From: JAKALX01 sp964508715
Lineage (GTDB): Bacteria > Chloroflexota > Dehalococcoidia > Tepidiformales > Tepidiformaceae
Reading direction: 5' to 3'
Assembly (NCBI GenBank): GCA_964508715.1
Contig: CAZDUX010000024.1
Location: forward strand, 1 to 41,448
DNA length: 41,448 bases
The notes under the pieces were generated by a model, which saw nothing but the letters and a program-made list of their open reading frames with translations, searched no databases and was not told the DNA's origin. A program made the position numbers and the translations under genes. Below are positions 25,392 through 33,343 of this stretch, one piece after another (position 1 is the stretch's first letter; every line of letters begins with the position of its first letter).

Positions 25392-26120
25392 TCATGGCTG
25401 CTCTCGCGGTGCCCGCCCTCCTCCCAGATCAGCCGGAAGCAGGGCTGCGATATCGATGTCGGCGAGATCCCCGATCCGGTTCACCTCGACATCCGCCGCG
25501 GGGTAGCGGCGCAGAATGGCAGGGTCGGTCGCATAGTGCCCCTGGCGAGGGAACACGGTTGTGAGCTGCGGCCCCCACGCCTGCTTCATGGCGTCGAGGA
25601 TGCGCAATTTGTCATCGATCATGATGTAGTGCTCTGCCGGATAGCGGCTCGCCACACTTTCCAGCATCTGCTCCTTGTGGACGTAGATCAGCACGCGGCC
25701 TTCAACCGCATCCCAGAGTCCCGAGCGTTCGACCTTCCTCGGCTGAAAGACCACGTCACCGTCCGAAAGGATCACCGTCGGGCCCCATTGCCCAACATGA
25801 GCGATGACGTCGAGTGACCCCGCGTAGAGCCGGTTGGCGAACGGGTAGTCGATGAGGAACGACGCTACCTTCAGGAGACCGGGGTCATCGGGGCGCTCGT
25901 TGCGATAGCGCTGGAGTGTACCGAGGTAGTCCGCATAGCCAAGCTCCGCCCGCCGCCGTTCGAAGATAGCCCAGTACCGCTGTCGTACTTCTGCACCGAA
26001 TTCGTGCTCCAGGTATGCGGTCAGATCCTGGATGATGTGGTCGTTGTCCAGCAGCGTGTTATCGACATCGAAAAGGAAGACGACACGACGGCTCCCATCC
26101 GCCTCACCATTACCGTCCAT
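25392..26120 (-). CDS. HAD-family hydrolase (phosphatase-like), unknown substrate
   Basis: This 242-residue protein has the HAD nucleophile motif DVDNTLLDND with D18 and D20, motif II as ILSDGD, and a late acidic motif in HYIMIDDKLRILDAMK. An alpha-helical cap lies between motifs I and II (about 28-100). It is expected to hydrolyse a phosphate ester in the cytoplasm. It is the last gene of the pentose phosphate cluster, 24 bases after glk, so a sugar phosphate or damaged-metabolite substrate is plausible but unproven. The C-terminal end is Gly/Arg-rich and not conserved. No clear terminator was found after it. Confidence 0.85.
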   Translation of the reverse strand: MDGNGEADGSRRVVFLFDVDNTLLDNDHIIQDLTAYLEHEFGAEVRQRYWAIFERRRAELGYADYLGTLQRYRNERPDDPGLLKVASFLIDYPFANRLYAGSLDVIAHVGQWGPTVILSDGDVVFQPRKVERSGLWDAVEGRVLIYVHKEQMLESVASRYPAEHYIMIDDKLRILDAMKQAWGPQLTTVFPRQGHYATDPAILRRYPAADVEVNRIGDLADIDIAALLPADLGGGRAPREQP

Positions 26121-26144
26121 GCTGGGGAACCTGACCGGCGATGC

Positions 26145-27128
26145 TCATTCCACCATGGCCCCACCGTAGATTGCGGCCCCGGTGAGTGCCGCCCGGGAGG
26201 TGACGATGTGGATCGGAATATGGGTGAGCAGGTCCTCCATGCGCCCCTTGCCGCGAAAAGCAGCGACGAACTCCGGCGTGTCGAGGAGCGGGATCATCCG
26301 GGGAGGGATGCCGCCCGCGATGTAGACACCACCGGTCGCCAGTACCTTCAGGGCGAGGTCGCCAGCCTCCGCTGCAAGGATGGCGCCGAACGTTTGTATC
26401 GTTAGCAGGGAGAGAGGTGAACTTTCGGGACGAAGTGCCGCCGCAAGGATGGCCCGTGTCCTGTCCGGGGTACCTGCGATTTCGGTGGCAACCGTTTCGG
26501 CATCGGCCGCAAGGCCAGCATCTCGCAGGTAGTCGTAGATGTTGGGGATGCCGAGCCCGGAACAAACGCGCTCGACACTGACATGGTCATACGTCTTCCG
26601 AAGGTACTGGAGGAGCCCGGCCTGCTGTGCATTCGAGGGGGCAAAGCCAGCATGACCGCCTTCCGAAGGATGGGGCAGGTAGCGGCCACCATCCCATGTC
26701 AGGAAGGATTCGCCCAGCCCCGTCCCCGGAGCGATGACGGCTATCGCACCACCTGTCATTGGTGTCCCGGGGCTGATGGTATGGAGGTCGCCCGGGCCGA
26801 GCGTTGGGACCGCCCAGGCAATCGCCTCCAGGTCGTTCAGGAGGTGCACCGCCTCGAGATTCAGTTCGCTCGCAAGGCGGGATGCATCAACGGCCCATGG
26901 CAGGTTCGTGATCTTCGCCTGCCCGGCAACGACCGGTCCGGCAACCGCAAAAACCGCCCGCGTCACGGGCCATGAGCCGCGGCCAAGGAAGTCGCGCACC
27001 AGGCTCTCCAGGTCGGGATAAGCCCCACTCGGGAGTTCGGCCTTCGAGACCGGAGTGCGTGGCTCGCTTCCCTGCTCAAACACGGCAAGGTCGGTCTTGG
27101 TGCCACCGACGTCCGCTGCAAGCAACAT
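26145..27128 (-). CDS. glk: Glucokinase
   Basis: This 327-residue protein is of the Glk type (not the ROK type) that phosphorylates glucose to glucose 6-phosphate with ATP. The phosphate-1 motif is DVGGTKTDLAVFE near the N-terminus. NLPWAVDASRLASEL, LLNDLEAIAWAVP and APGTGLGESFL follow, and the adenosine-side ATGGVYIAGGIPPRM is near the C-terminus. AAAGGAG lies about nine bases before the ATG. It feeds the substrate of Zwf in the same cluster. A 199-base gap separates it from pgl and contains a TTGACG hexamer, so it may also be transcribed on its own. Confidence 0.93.
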   Translation of the reverse strand: MLLAADVGGTKTDLAVFEQGSEPRTPVSKAELPSGAYPDLESLVRDFLGRGSWPVTRAVFAVAGPVVAGQAKITNLPWAVDASRLASELNLEAVHLLNDLEAIAWAVPTLGPGDLHTISPGTPMTGGAIAVIAPGTGLGESFLTWDGGRYLPHPSEGGHAGFAPSNAQQAGLLQYLRKTYDHVSVERVCSGLGIPNIYDYLRDAGLAADAETVATEIAGTPDRTRAILAAALRPESSPLSLLTIQTFGAILAAEAGDLALKVLATGGVYIAGGIPPRMIPLLDTPEFVAAFRGKGRMEDLLTHIPIHIVTSRAALTGAAIYGGAMVE

Positions 27129-27196
27129 CGAGTCAGGCTCCTTTCATCTGCGACAAGCGCCGTTCAGCCAGCGCTACATGACCTCACGCGGGTCCC

Positions 27197-27202
27197 CGTC
27201 AA
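27197..27202 (-). promoter_or_regulatory. Candidate -35 box of an internal glk promoter
   Basis: On the - strand TTGACG lies in the 199-base pgl-glk gap. Any -10 box 15-18 bases downstream (around TCATGTAG) is poor, so this is a weak candidate. The gap holds no other recognisable feature. Confidence 0.25.
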
Positions 27203-27327
27203 GACGAGGCTGTATGCACCCCCTTTTGGCCGGGCTGGACGATCATCCCCGGGCCGCCCGTGTGGTCATGGCCAGGTTCGGCACACGCATCGCGCAATGG
27301 TGCGTAAGTCTCCCTGTCTCGTTACGG

Positions 27328-27981
27328 TCATCCATGGTTCGCTGCCGCCTCCTCATCGGCGATGATCACGACACGGGGGCCCACGACGCGTGCGGCCGGG
27401 ATATCCGCCCCTGCCAGCAGGCGTTCGAGTGCCTCGCGCTTCCGTTCACCTGCCACCAGGAACATCGCTACCCGCGCGGCCGAGAGTACCGGGAGCGTCA
27501 GGGTCATTCTCCGGTAGTCGGCCCGCTCCACTGATGCTACGAGGTGCCGGGTCTCGTTGAGGGCCGGGTCCCCGGGGAAGAGCGACGCGGTGTGTCCATC
27601 CTCCCCGAGTCCAAGCACCGTGAGGTCGATCGCGGGGATCGCCGGGCCGAAAAAGGAGCGAAGCTCCTCCTCATACGTGGCGGCTGCACAGGTGGTTGCT
27701 GGCATCGGATGTACACGGGCGGGCACGCGCGACAGGAGTTCTCTCCGCGCCATTCCGAAGTTGGACGGGGCGTCGTCAAACGGTACGCACCGTTCGTCGG
27801 CGAAGAAAACATCGGTCTCCGCCCACGGAAATTCGATCTCCCCAAGGCGCCGGTAGAAATCCACCGGGGTCTTCCCCCCGGAGAGTGCCAGTGTCCGCGG
27901 CCGGACCACGAGGAACTCGTCAATCGCGGCTCGGGCAATGTCGGGCACGACGCGCAATTCGCGCCTCACTGGAGGTGCCAT
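27328..27981 (-). CDS. pgl: 6-phosphogluconolactonase
   Basis: This 217-residue protein of the DevB/SOL family hydrolyses 6-phosphogluconolactone, the product of Zwf. Family blocks are visible: LALSGGKTPVDFYRRL, the WAETDVFFADERCVP block, and LTVLGLGEDGHTASLFPG. I chose ATG at 27981 (MAPPVRREL), which overlaps the end of zwf by 16 bases. The open frame continues 14 codons upstream without similarity. Its place directly after zwf fits sequential action. Confidence 0.93.
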   Translation of the reverse strand: MAPPVRRELRVVPDIARAAIDEFLVVRPRTLALSGGKTPVDFYRRLGEIEFPWAETDVFFADERCVPFDDAPSNFGMARRELLSRVPARVHPMPATTCAAATYEEELRSFFGPAIPAIDLTVLGLGEDGHTASLFPGDPALNETRHLVASVERADYRRMTLTLPVLSAARVAMFLVAGERKREALERLLAGADIPAARVVGPRVVIIADEEAAANHG

Positions 27982-29381
27982 GAGTACGGTTTGATCAGCG
28001 CGGCAGCTTCCGGTGGCCCCCACGTTCCGGCCGGGTACGGGTGAACCGGAGGGGGCTGTGTGAGGACAGGCTCGATTACCCGCCAGGCCTGCTCGACCGC
28101 GTCCTCGCGCACGAACAACGTGTGATCACCGAACATCGCGTCGTGCAGTAGCCGCTCGTACGCTTCGTCGGGCTCCTTCATGAAGGAGTGCTCATAGGAA
28201 AAGACCATGGGCTCCGTGCGCAGCTCCATTTCGGGACCCGGTACCTTGGTATTGAACTCGAAGGTGATCGATTCGCCTGGCTGGATACATAAGGTGAGGT
28301 GATTCGACTGCAAATCCTCGACACCAAGCTCTCGGAAAAGCGACAGCGGTGGCCGCCGGAAATTCACCTCCACCTCGGTTGCACGCTGTGGCAGGCGTTT
28401 CCCGGTGCGCAGGTAGAACGGCACCCCCGACCACCGCCAGTTGTCGATGAACAGGCGCATCGCCGCGAAGGTCTCCGTCCTCGATCCGGGGGCTACACCC
28501 CCTTCCTCGGTGTACCCGGGAACGGGTTTGCCATCCGCCGTCCCGGCAATGTACTGGCCCCGGACAACGTCCGCCGGGATGATAGGCCGCATGGCGTGGA
28601 ACACCTTTGCCTTTTCATCGCGAACCGGTTCGGCTGAAAAGGAAAAGGGAGGCTCCATGGCCAGCAGTGCCGTCATTTGCAGGACATGGTTCTGGATGAT
28701 GTCGCGGAGTGCCCCAACTTCCTCGTAGAACGCACCCCTGCCCTCCACCCCGATCGACTCCGCGACGGTGATCTGCACGTATTCGATGGCATCGCGGTTC
28801 CAGATTCGCTCGAATACGGAGTTGCCGAAGCGGAACACGAGGATGTTCTGCACGGTCTCTTTTCCAAGGTAGTGGTCTATCCGGAAGATCTGCGACTCGT
28901 CGAACACCTCGTGCAACGTCCCATTCAGCCGGCGCGCCGAGGCAGTGTCATACCCGAATGGCTTCTCAACGACGACCCGTGTTCCGTTGACCACCGGGTA
29001 TCCCTTGAGCCCCCGGATCACCTCTTCGAAGGCCGATGGCGGGATTGCGAGGTAGAGCAAACGCTGCGGATAGGTGCAGTGCCGTGCGACTTCGGCGATA
29101 CCTTCCTGCCCCAGGCCCGCATAGTGAAGCCGTGGCGCAAGGCTTGCCCACGCCGGCTCATCGAGGGGTGTGCGGGAGAACTGCGCGATCGACTGCTTCA
29201 CGAAGGCCCGGAACTCATCGGTGCTCAGGCTATCGCGCGAGTACCCCACCACGTCGCCAGAGGCAGGCAGGAGACCCGCGAGGTGGAGGTTGTAAATCGC
29301 CGGAAGCAGCTTCCGCCGTGCAAGGTCACCCGTGGCGCCAACGATGATGAGATCCTGGTCGGGAGGAGGCTGGAGGGTCAT
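27966..29381 (-). CDS. zwf: Glucose-6-phosphate 1-dehydrogenase
   Basis: This 471-residue protein catalyses the first oxidative step of the pentose phosphate pathway and makes NAD(P)H. The coenzyme fold has GATGDLARRKLLPAIY at 15-30. The substrate/active-site motif RIDHYLGKE is at 167-175, with the conserved VVVEKPFGYD before it. The C-terminal domain includes YLRTGKRLPQRATEV. Its ATG overlaps the gnd stop as ATGA, and its end overlaps pgl. Confidence 0.97.
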   Translation of the reverse strand: MTLQPPPDQDLIIVGATGDLARRKLLPAIYNLHLAGLLPASGDVVGYSRDSLSTDEFRAFVKQSIAQFSRTPLDEPAWASLAPRLHYAGLGQEGIAEVARHCTYPQRLLYLAIPPSAFEEVIRGLKGYPVVNGTRVVVEKPFGYDTASARRLNGTLHEVFDESQIFRIDHYLGKETVQNILVFRFGNSVFERIWNRDAIEYVQITVAESIGVEGRGAFYEEVGALRDIIQNHVLQMTALLAMEPPFSFSAEPVRDEKAKVFHAMRPIIPADVVRGQYIAGTADGKPVPGYTEEGGVAPGSRTETFAAMRLFIDNWRWSGVPFYLRTGKRLPQRATEVEVNFRRPPLSLFRELGVEDLQSNHLTLCIQPGESITFEFNTKVPGPEMELRTEPMVFSYEHSFMKEPDEAYERLLHDAMFGDHTLFVREDAVEQAWRVIEPVLTQPPPVHPYPAGTWGPPEAAALIKPYSWHLQ

Positions 29382-30247
29382 TCTGGCTTCACGGCGTGCC
29401 CGCCGAACTCGTTCCGCAGGGCCGCGATCATCTTCATCGCGAAGGAATCGCTCTCGCGCGAACTGAAGCGGGCGAAGAGGGCATGTGCAATGCTCGTGGC
29501 GGGCACCCCACGCTCAACCGCTTCGAGCACCGTCCAGCGGCCTTCACCCGAATCATCGACATAACCGCGCAAAGCATCGAGGCCGGGGTCCTTCGCCAGC
29601 GCGCGCTCAGCCAGCTCGAGGAGCCACGAGCGCACCACGCTGCCCTGGTTCCAGACGGCTGCTATCGAATGCAGGTCCAGCGGAAAGTCGGAGGCGTGCA
29701 GCAGGTCAAAGCCTTCCGCGTACGCCTGGAGCATTCCGTACTCGATCCCGTTGTGGACCATCTTCACGAAGTGGCCCGCTCCACTCGGCCCGACAAGCGC
29801 ATAGCCACCGGCTGGAGCAAGGTCCGCGAAGATCGGTTCAACCATCCGGAATGCCGTTTCTGGCCCGCCGACCATCAGGCAGAAGCCAACCTCGAGGCCC
29901 CAGATACCGCCCGATGTCCCGGCATCGAGGAACTGGATGCCACGTGCCTTCATCATCTCCGCACGCCGTATCGAATCCCGGTAGTAGCTGTTGCCTCCTT
30001 CGATGACGATGTCACCGTCCGCCATCAGCGAGGCCAGCTGCGTGACCGTGGCCTCCGTTGGGTCGCCCGCAGGCACCATCACCCAGACAACGCGTGGAGT
30101 TGGCAGACCTGCAACGAGCTCTTGCAGGGAATGTGTTGGCGAGATTGCCGGGTCGTGGTCATAGCCACTGACCTCGTGGCCATGCTCCTGGAGGCGCTTG
30201 GTGATACCGGCGCCCATGCGCCCAAGCCCTACGACTCCGATCTTCAT
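29378..30247 (-). CDS. gnd: 6-phosphogluconate dehydrogenase, short (GntZ/YqeC-like) form
   Basis: At 289 residues this belongs to the short decarboxylating class of about 300 residues, not the 470-residue E. coli type. The dinucleotide fold GLGRMGAGI opens the protein. IEGGNSYYRDSIRRA, DAGTSGGIWGLEVGFCLMVGG and GHFVKMVHNGIEYGMLQAYAEG carry the substrate and catalytic Lys positions. The short class is often NAD-linked, but cofactor choice is not settled here. It overlaps both neighbours by four bases (ATGA), placing it tightly between tal-pgi and zwf. Confidence 0.95.
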   Translation of the reverse strand: MKIGVVGLGRMGAGITKRLQEHGHEVSGYDHDPAISPTHSLQELVAGLPTPRVVWVMVPAGDPTEATVTQLASLMADGDIVIEGGNSYYRDSIRRAEMMKARGIQFLDAGTSGGIWGLEVGFCLMVGGPETAFRMVEPIFADLAPAGGYALVGPSGAGHFVKMVHNGIEYGMLQAYAEGFDLLHASDFPLDLHSIAAVWNQGSVVRSWLLELAERALAKDPGLDALRGYVDDSGEGRWTVLEAVERGVPATSIAHALFARFSSRESDSFAMKMIAALRNEFGGHAVKPE

Positions 30248-32874
30248 CCTGTGGTTGCCTCCAATAGTCCCTGCACTGTCGTGCGAGTCGCCCGCCGGCC
30301 ATGTTTCAGAAGGGATTCCAGGTCGCCGAGCGCCTGGGCGTGCTTCAGTTGTCCGAATGTGTACGGCTTCCCCGGAACTGCCAGGTCGGCCTGGTCGTCC
30401 GCAACCAGCTGGATGAAGACACCCGTGTTCGGTCCGCCCTTGTGCAGTTGTCCGGTCGAATGCAGAAAACGCGGGCCGTACCCAACCGTTACCGGTACAT
30501 GGAAACGGTCTCGGAGGGACACGCGCATCGAGCGCAACTGATCATTGAGTTCCGGGCTCTCCGGCAGGTAGGCCTGGATGGCGATGTAGTCCCCCGGCTC
30601 GACTGTCCCGAGTAGTTCACCGAGTGGCTTCACCGCAGGCATCGCCGATGCCTGCTCCAGGATGCGAGACGTTGCGTCTTTCGCTTCCTGCACGTTCGGC
30701 TGATCGAACGGATTGATACCCAGGAGGTGACCCGCAACGGCTGTTGCAAACTCCCAGCGGACAAACTCACCTCCGAGTTGGTACCGGTCTCGGAGCGACA
30801 CTTGAACCACCGGTTGAGAAGCCGCCAGGCTATCGAGCCTCGCGTCCCCCGCGATGCCCACGAAGAGCCTGTCGCTACCATAGACTCCCGGCTCTCCGAG
30901 TGGTTCTCCCTCGATCGGGATGATCCCGCGAGACTCCTTGCCCGTTGATTCCGCGATGAGTTGCTCGATCCAGCCACCGAAGGCCGCTACCTCGTCGGGC
31001 AGGACGAGCGTGAGCTTGTCGTGCCCGCTGAGGGCTGCCTGCGCCAGTACCGTTCCCAGCCAGGCTCCCGGGTTTTCCGCGAGCCGGACACAGGAGTGGC
31101 AAGCATGCGCCATCTCTCGAGCGCTCTCGATCAGCCGGTCGAGGTCGGCCCCGACCAGGGCGGCAGGCACGAGCCCGAAGTAGGAGAGTGCCGAATACCG
31201 CCCGCCAATGTCGGACGGGTTTCGGAACACGCGCCGGAATCCGTGCTTCTCGCCGAGCTGTTCGAGCGGAGAGCCGGGGTCGGTAATAGCGATGAAGTGA
31301 CGTCCGTCGCCGCTTCGCTCCCAGAAGTGCGAGAAGTGCGAAAGGGTTTCGATCGTCGTTCCAGACTTGCTCGAGACAATGAACAGGGTGCGGCCGAGGT
31401 TGATCTCCCTGTCGATATGCAAGATCGTCACCGGATCGGTGGTATCGAGTACTTCGAGGCCGAGACCGCCTGCATCCCGCCCGAACGTCGACGCAAAGAG
31501 TTGCGGAGCGAGGCTCGACCCACCCATACCCAGCAGCACGGCCTTCCGATAACCCTCCTTCGCGAGCCCCTCCGCGAAGCGATGCAACCCGGCACATTCG
31601 CCAGCCATCCGGTCGGCCACCGTCAGCCAGCCAAGCCGGTTCGAGATCTCCGTCGGATCTGGTTTCCATACCGTGTAGTCGCGTTCCCAGATGCGACGCA
31701 CGACCTGGTCCTGGGCGAGGTGATTGAGCCCGATCTCAACGGACTGCTGCAACCCATGGAGGTTCGCCGTCCAGCGCGGAGGACGCCCGGTGTCCGGCTG
31801 GAGCGCCTCCCCCAGCCGTTTCAGCAGTTTCTGGAAGTCGGTCGCGAACCTTGCGAGGCCCTCTTCCAGCAACTCCGCGGTCACCTGGTCGAGGTCGACA
31901 CCGTTGCGGGCCGCTTCACCAAGCGTCTGCTCGGCCGCCTGCACACGACCTTCCACATCGACGGCTACCTTCCCATGGTCGGTGAACGCTCGCAGCGTCC
32001 CCTCGGGCATGGTGTTGACCGTTTGTGGTGCGACGAGTTCCTCGACATAGAGCACATCGCTGTATGCCGGGTTCTTGGTGCTCGTTGAAGCCCACAACGG
32101 CCGTTGGACCTGTGCGCCAGCTGCCGCCAGTCTCGCCCACCGGGGGCCGGAGAATCGCTCCTGGAAGCGTCCGTATGCCCGCCATGCGTTGGCGATTGCG
32201 ACCTTTCCGCGTAACGGCGACTCCGCCGGCAGGGTCGGGTCCACCTTCGTGTCGATCCGGGAGACGAAGAACGATGCCACGCTGGCGATGCCCGACACGG
32301 GTTGCCCCGCGGCGAGCCGCCGCTCGAGTCCCCGGATGTATGCGTCCGCAACCTGTTCGTACGCTGGTACGCCGAAGAGGAGCGTCACGTTCACGTTGAT
32401 TCCTGCCGCGACGAGCTCTTCGAGCGCCGCGATGCCTTCCACCGTTCCCGGCACCTTCACCATCACGTTCGGCCGATTGAGAAGGCCGAAAAGGCGCTTC
32501 ACTTCCGCGATCGTCGCATCACGGTCGTGTTCTATCCCCGGAGGTGCTTCGAGCGACACGAACCCGTCCGCTCCCCCTGATGCATCGAAGACGGGCCGGA
32601 ATACGTCGGCCGCCCCCCGGATATCCTCGACGGCAAGCGACACGAATACGCCGTACGGGTCGCGGATACCCTGCTTCACCAACTCCTTGATCGCACCGTC
32701 ATAGTCGGTTGATCCGGCGATGGCCTTCTCGAAGATCGATGGGTTCGAGGTCATTCCTCGCACACCCAGCTTTCGCAGCCGTTCGAGCTCACCAGAGGTG
32801 ATCAGGCTCCGGCGGATGTAATCGAGCCAGACACTCTGTCCGCATTGGTGCAACTCTTCCACGATATCAGGCAT
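30244..32874 (-). CDS. tal-pgi: Bifunctional transaldolase / glucose-6-phosphate isomerase
   Basis: This 876-residue fusion has an N-terminal transaldolase at about residues 1-370, with the Schiff-base K140 in NVMVKVPGT and the family SVWLDYIRR and TSNPSIFEKAI segments. The C-terminal phosphoglucose isomerase (about 380-876) has KAVLLGMGGSSLAPQL, FIVSSKSGTTIETLSHF and GGRYSALSYFGLVPAAL. It links the non-oxidative pentose phosphate pathway to glycolysis by returning fructose 6-phosphate to glucose 6-phosphate. I chose ATG at 32874 because GGGAGG lies six bases upstream; the ATG two codons earlier touches that site. It overlaps rpiB by eight bases and gnd by four. Such fusions are known in several bacteria. 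Confidence 0.95.
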   Translation of the reverse strand: MPDIVEELHQCGQSVWLDYIRRSLITSGELERLRKLGVRGMTSNPSIFEKAIAGSTDYDGAIKELVKQGIRDPYGVFVSLAVEDIRGAADVFRPVFDASGGADGFVSLEAPPGIEHDRDATIAEVKRLFGLLNRPNVMVKVPGTVEGIAALEELVAAGINVNVTLLFGVPAYEQVADAYIRGLERRLAAGQPVSGIASVASFFVSRIDTKVDPTLPAESPLRGKVAIANAWRAYGRFQERFSGPRWARLAAAGAQVQRPLWASTSTKNPAYSDVLYVEELVAPQTVNTMPEGTLRAFTDHGKVAVDVEGRVQAAEQTLGEAARNGVDLDQVTAELLEEGLARFATDFQKLLKRLGEALQPDTGRPPRWTANLHGLQQSVEIGLNHLAQDQVVRRIWERDYTVWKPDPTEISNRLGWLTVADRMAGECAGLHRFAEGLAKEGYRKAVLLGMGGSSLAPQLFASTFGRDAGGLGLEVLDTTDPVTILHIDREINLGRTLFIVSSKSGTTIETLSHFSHFWERSGDGRHFIAITDPGSPLEQLGEKHGFRRVFRNPSDIGGRYSALSYFGLVPAALVGADLDRLIESAREMAHACHSCVRLAENPGAWLGTVLAQAALSGHDKLTLVLPDEVAAFGGWIEQLIAESTGKESRGIIPIEGEPLGEPGVYGSDRLFVGIAGDARLDSLAASQPVVQVSLRDRYQLGGEFVRWEFATAVAGHLLGINPFDQPNVQEAKDATSRILEQASAMPAVKPLGELLGTVEPGDYIAIQAYLPESPELNDQLRSMRVSLRDRFHVPVTVGYGPRFLHSTGQLHKGGPNTGVFIQLVADDQADLAVPGKPYTFGQLKHAQALGDLESLLKHGRRATRTTVQGLLEATTG

Positions 32875-33340
32875 CCGCATCCTCCCTCGGCCTGTACTCC
32901 TGTTCGATTGCGCGAACCTTCGCCAGTCTGCGCACATGCCGTTCCGCACCCGAGAAGCGTGCCGACTGGAAGGTCCTCACCAGCTCGATTGCGAGCTGAG
33001 GGCCGATCACCCGGGCCCCCAGCGCAAGCACGTTCATGTCGTCATCCTCGACACCCTGGTGGGCCGAAAATGTGTCATGACACACCGCCGCACGGATTCC
33101 CGGAACCTTATTCGCTGCCACCGAAGCGCCAACACCACTCCCACAGATAAGCACCCCCCTTGCGGCCCGGCCCGTGGTGATCGCCTCCGTAACCGCCCTG
33201 ACCATATCCGGGTAATCATCATCCGGATCAATATTGAAGGCGCCCAGGTCCCGTACTTCGTTACCTGCCGACCTCAGCGCTTCGATCACAGCTGTCTTGA
33301 GCGGGAAACCGCCGTGGTCACAGCCAACGACAAATCGCAT
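32867..33340 (-). CDS. rpiB: Ribose-5-phosphate isomerase B
   Basis: This 157-residue RpiB/LacA-family protein interconverts ribose 5-phosphate and ribulose 5-phosphate. The substrate site GCDHGG is at 6-11. The E. coli-type catalytic Cys is C66 in LICGSGVGASVAANK, and CHDTFSAHQGVEDDDMN follows. GGGAG lies eight bases before the ATG, and tkt ends three bases upstream. The C-terminal tail is charged. Confidence 0.96.
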   Translation of the reverse strand: MRFVVGCDHGGFPLKTAVIEALRSAGNEVRDLGAFNIDPDDDYPDMVRAVTEAITTGRAARGVLICGSGVGASVAANKVPGIRAAVCHDTFSAHQGVEDDDMNVLALGARVIGPQLAIELVRTFQSARFSGAERHVRRLAKVRAIEQEYRPREDADA

Positions 33341-33343
33341 TGC

